From positions 1 through 54,723 of the forward strand of contig NZ_JFZJ01000009.1 in NCBI RefSeq assembly GCF_000636015.1: DNA of 54,723 nt, written 5' to 3'. Position 1 is the stretch's first letter. The number at the start of each line of letters is the position of its first letter. Under the pieces are notes generated by a model. The model saw only the letters and a list, made by a program, of their open reading frames with translations. It did no database searches and was not told where the DNA came from. The position numbers and the translations under genes are program-made. Positions 53,322 through 54,723 of the stretch are shown here, piece by piece. Source of the stretch: Rhodomicrobium udaipurense JA643 (GTDB taxonomy: Bacteria; Pseudomonadota; Alphaproteobacteria; Rhizobiales; Rhodomicrobiaceae).

Positions 53322-53982
53322 GGGCTTCTTCCTCGGCGGGGCGCTTCTATCGCGATGCGCGGATACTGATGCCATGAGTCTTCATGCGCCCTGCGAACTG
53401 TCAATCGCTCATGTCTCGGGGCGCCGTGTGTTGTGAAGGGTCTGGCGATCCACTGCGCGCTTGCATGCAGATTTGCACGCCGCCCTCGCGCCAAGTACTG
53501 TAGAATCAACGCGTTGTAGCGAGGTTGCGCAATTCGCCCGTCCAGCCGCGCTGCCCCCGTTCAAGCCGCATTCCCCTTGAAACGGCGCGGAAATGAACGT
53601 TTAAGAACCCGAATTTCCGGGCTCGCCCGAAATTTTAATTGGGGCGTGATGCTATGATGCGGGTGGCATAGCCGAGCCATTGCGCGCTGTTCACGCGGCG
53701 AACCAACAGCGATCCATCAGCGCGACAACGCGATGCCAGCCTTCTCACGATCGAATACGCCCGAAAGCGTTGCTAAAGCTCTTCTGGCGTTACGATTCTG
53801 TCAGCGTGACGACGCCTTCATTATCGGCCACAGGACAAACGGAGCTTCGGACATCGGTTCGATCCTCGGGTGGCAAGTCACCCATCGCGCGTGAAGCTTT
53901 CAGAGCGGCATATGATCTGAAATCGGCGACGCACTCGGCACAGAAATGAGGCTGATTTCAAATTCGCCGCTCTGGGATCGCT
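53322..53982. other. Long intergenic region cooA / nitrogenase-like gene
   Basis: About 660 bases with no supported gene. A plus-strand frame at 53680-53949 has no ribosome site or recognisable product. A hairpin with a bulged C (53612-53621 with 53626-53634) is followed by TTAATT on the plus strand. The cooA promoter should lie here. CTGTCAATCGCTCATGTC at 53399-53416 has TGTCA-like half sites but is not a true inverted repeat. Confidence 0.5.
53612..53640 (+). terminator. Possible hairpin/terminator in the cooA upstream region
   Basis: AATTT-C-CGGG (53612-53621) pairs with CCCG-AAATT (53626-53634) around a four-base loop, followed by TTAATT. No plus-strand gene is known to end here. Confidence 0.3.
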
Positions 53983-54723
53983 CTAAGCGCTGTGGCTGAC
54001 CACCGTGCTATAGATGCGTTCGAGCAGTGTGAGCGCCCCGCGATAGCCGACATAGCTGCGCGACAGCACCACCTCGTAGGACGTCGGGAAGCCGACCTCG
54101 ACGATCGAGCCCTTCATCTCCTTCACAAGGTCGCGCTCCCACGTCGTGCCGAAAATGATGGGCGGCTTCTGCCCGAAGTTGGCACCGCGGATCGCCTCGT
54201 GAATCCGGTAGCTGTCTTCCAGAAACTCGACCTCAACCGAAACATCGTGATCGATGCGGCGGAACTCGTCGCGGATCGCATCTCGGTATTCGAGCGGCGG
54301 GTCTTCGGTCACGATCTGCTTCGCCGGGATCAGACCAAGCTGCGTCACGAGGAATTTCGTCAGCGCAAGATTATAGGCGCTGTCGGCCGCAACCGCGAAT
54401 TTCGCGGGAAGGCCCCACCAGTATTCGGAATAGAAATCGGTGAAGCCGTCGATGTAGGTGTAATAGCGTTGCTCCTCGGCTTCGATGAAGCTTTCCACGT
54501 GCTTTTCCGGCAGCTTGGCGAAGGCCGCGACTTCACGCAGGAAGGCCGCGCTCTGCCGCGCCCCGATGGGCAGCACCGGGATGTGCAGGAGTGGCTGATC
54601 GTACTTCTCTTTGAGCAGCTTCGCGGTCGAAAGGTTCAGCCAGGGCGAAAGCACGAGGTTGAAGCCCGCCTTCGGGATGTCGCGCCACTCCGAAACGCCG
54701 GCGCTGTCCGGCCCGAACAGCAC
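53983..54723 (-). CDS. Nitrogenase-like component 1 subunit, beta type (3' part only)
   Basis: The C-terminal 246 residues of a protein whose start lies beyond the right edge. Family features of nitrogenase component 1: LVLSPWLNLSTAKLLKEKY with LHIPVLPIGARQSAAFLRE, a KFAVAADSAYNLALTKFLV helix, IFGTTWERDLVKEMKGS and a terminal VGFPTSYEVVLSRSYVGYRG with ALTLLERIY, which parallels the GFP...GY-x-GA end of NifK. It differs clearly from NifK, VnfK and AnfK as I know them and is closer to divergent nitrogenase-like proteins; methylthio-alkane reductase MarK or an uncharacterised group are candidates. The cooA gene is the next gene downstream on the same strand. Confidence 0.78.
   Translation of the reverse strand: MLFGPDSAGVSEWRDIPKAGFNLVLSPWLNLSTAKLLKEKYDQPLLHIPVLPIGARQSAAFLREVAAFAKLPEKHVESFIEAEEQRYYTYIDGFTDFYSEYWWGLPAKFAVAADSAYNLALTKFLVTQLGLIPAKQIVTEDPPLEYRDAIRDEFRRIDHDVSVEVEFLEDSYRIHEAIRGANFGQKPPIIFGTTWERDLVKEMKGSIVEVGFPTSYEVVLSRSYVGYRGALTLLERIYSTVVSHSA

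Noticed and set aside
53399..53416. CooA or CRP binding site upstream of cooA
   Set aside because: The two TGTC half sites are in direct, not inverted, orientation.
53983..54723. Identification as NifK, VnfK or AnfK
   Set aside because: C-terminal motifs and spacing disagree with those proteins as I know them, so only a nitrogenase-like call is made.

Overview
The window is about 54.7 kb of GC-rich alphaproteobacterial chromosome, most likely from the Hyphomicrobiales (Rhizobiales). Pointers are the large (about 1,600-residue) NAD-glutamate dehydrogenase, the tig-clpP-clpX-lon order, NDUFA12- and DUF2155-type proteins, and two palindromic intergenic repeat families that I know from Rhizobiales genomes. 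A CooA-type CO sensor and the end of a nitrogenase-like gene suggest a purple non-sulfur or diazotroph-like lifestyle (Rhodomicrobium or Rhodopseudomonas type); that genus-level guess is inference. No tRNA, rRNA, CRISPR array, insertion sequence or phage gene was seen.

Layout. 1-5.3 kb: periplasmic Do-type protease, a low-GC membrane protein of unknown function, thioredoxin with its terminator, and a secreted L,D-transpeptidase. 5.4-12 kb: ridA and NAD-glutamate dehydrogenase, then an AzlC/AzlD branched-chain amino acid exporter. 12-15.1 kb: a short orphan plus-strand unit, then clpS-clpA. 15.4-18.3 kb: D,D-carboxypeptidase with a SPOR domain and a secreted Cys-containing protein. 18.4-23.4 kb: SET-domain protein, two rRNA methyltransferases (tlyA and a TrmA/RlmD type), an Hsp20 gene behind a ROSE-like RNA thermometer, an alpha/beta hydrolase and a cupin. 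23.4-30 kb: lon, clpX, clpP, tig, all on the minus strand. 30.3-34 kb: DUF2236/MpaB oxygenase-like protein, TetR regulator, FMN reductase, and a pair of half-size EamA transporters. 34-39.3 kb: malonyl-CoA synthetase (matB) with three evenly spaced palindromic operators, then nlpD, pcm and surE on the opposite strand. 39.6-44.9 kb: UTRA/chorismate-lyase-fold protein, Cys-rich secreted protein, aminotransferase, M48 protease, DsbA-like protein. 45-50 kb: aroQ-accB-accC, aat, DUF2155 protein, methyltransferase and the NDUFA12-like complex I factor. 50-54.7 kb: mmsB, mmsA, cooA and the 3' end of a nitrogenase-like component 1 gene entering from the right edge.

How the genes work together. Protein quality control dominates: Lon, ClpXP, trigger factor, ClpAPS, Hsp20 and the Do protease are all here, and Aat plus ClpS/ClpA form the core of the bacterial N-degron pathway. 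Envelope growth is covered by the L,D-transpeptidase, the carboxypeptidase, the NlpD-like amidase activator, DsbA and the M48 protease. AccB/AccC and MatB feed malonyl-CoA; MmsA/MmsB degrade valine. The most unusual part is the right end, where a heme CO sensor with all three heme ligands lies next to a nitrogenase-family gene that does not look like NifK, VnfK or AnfK.
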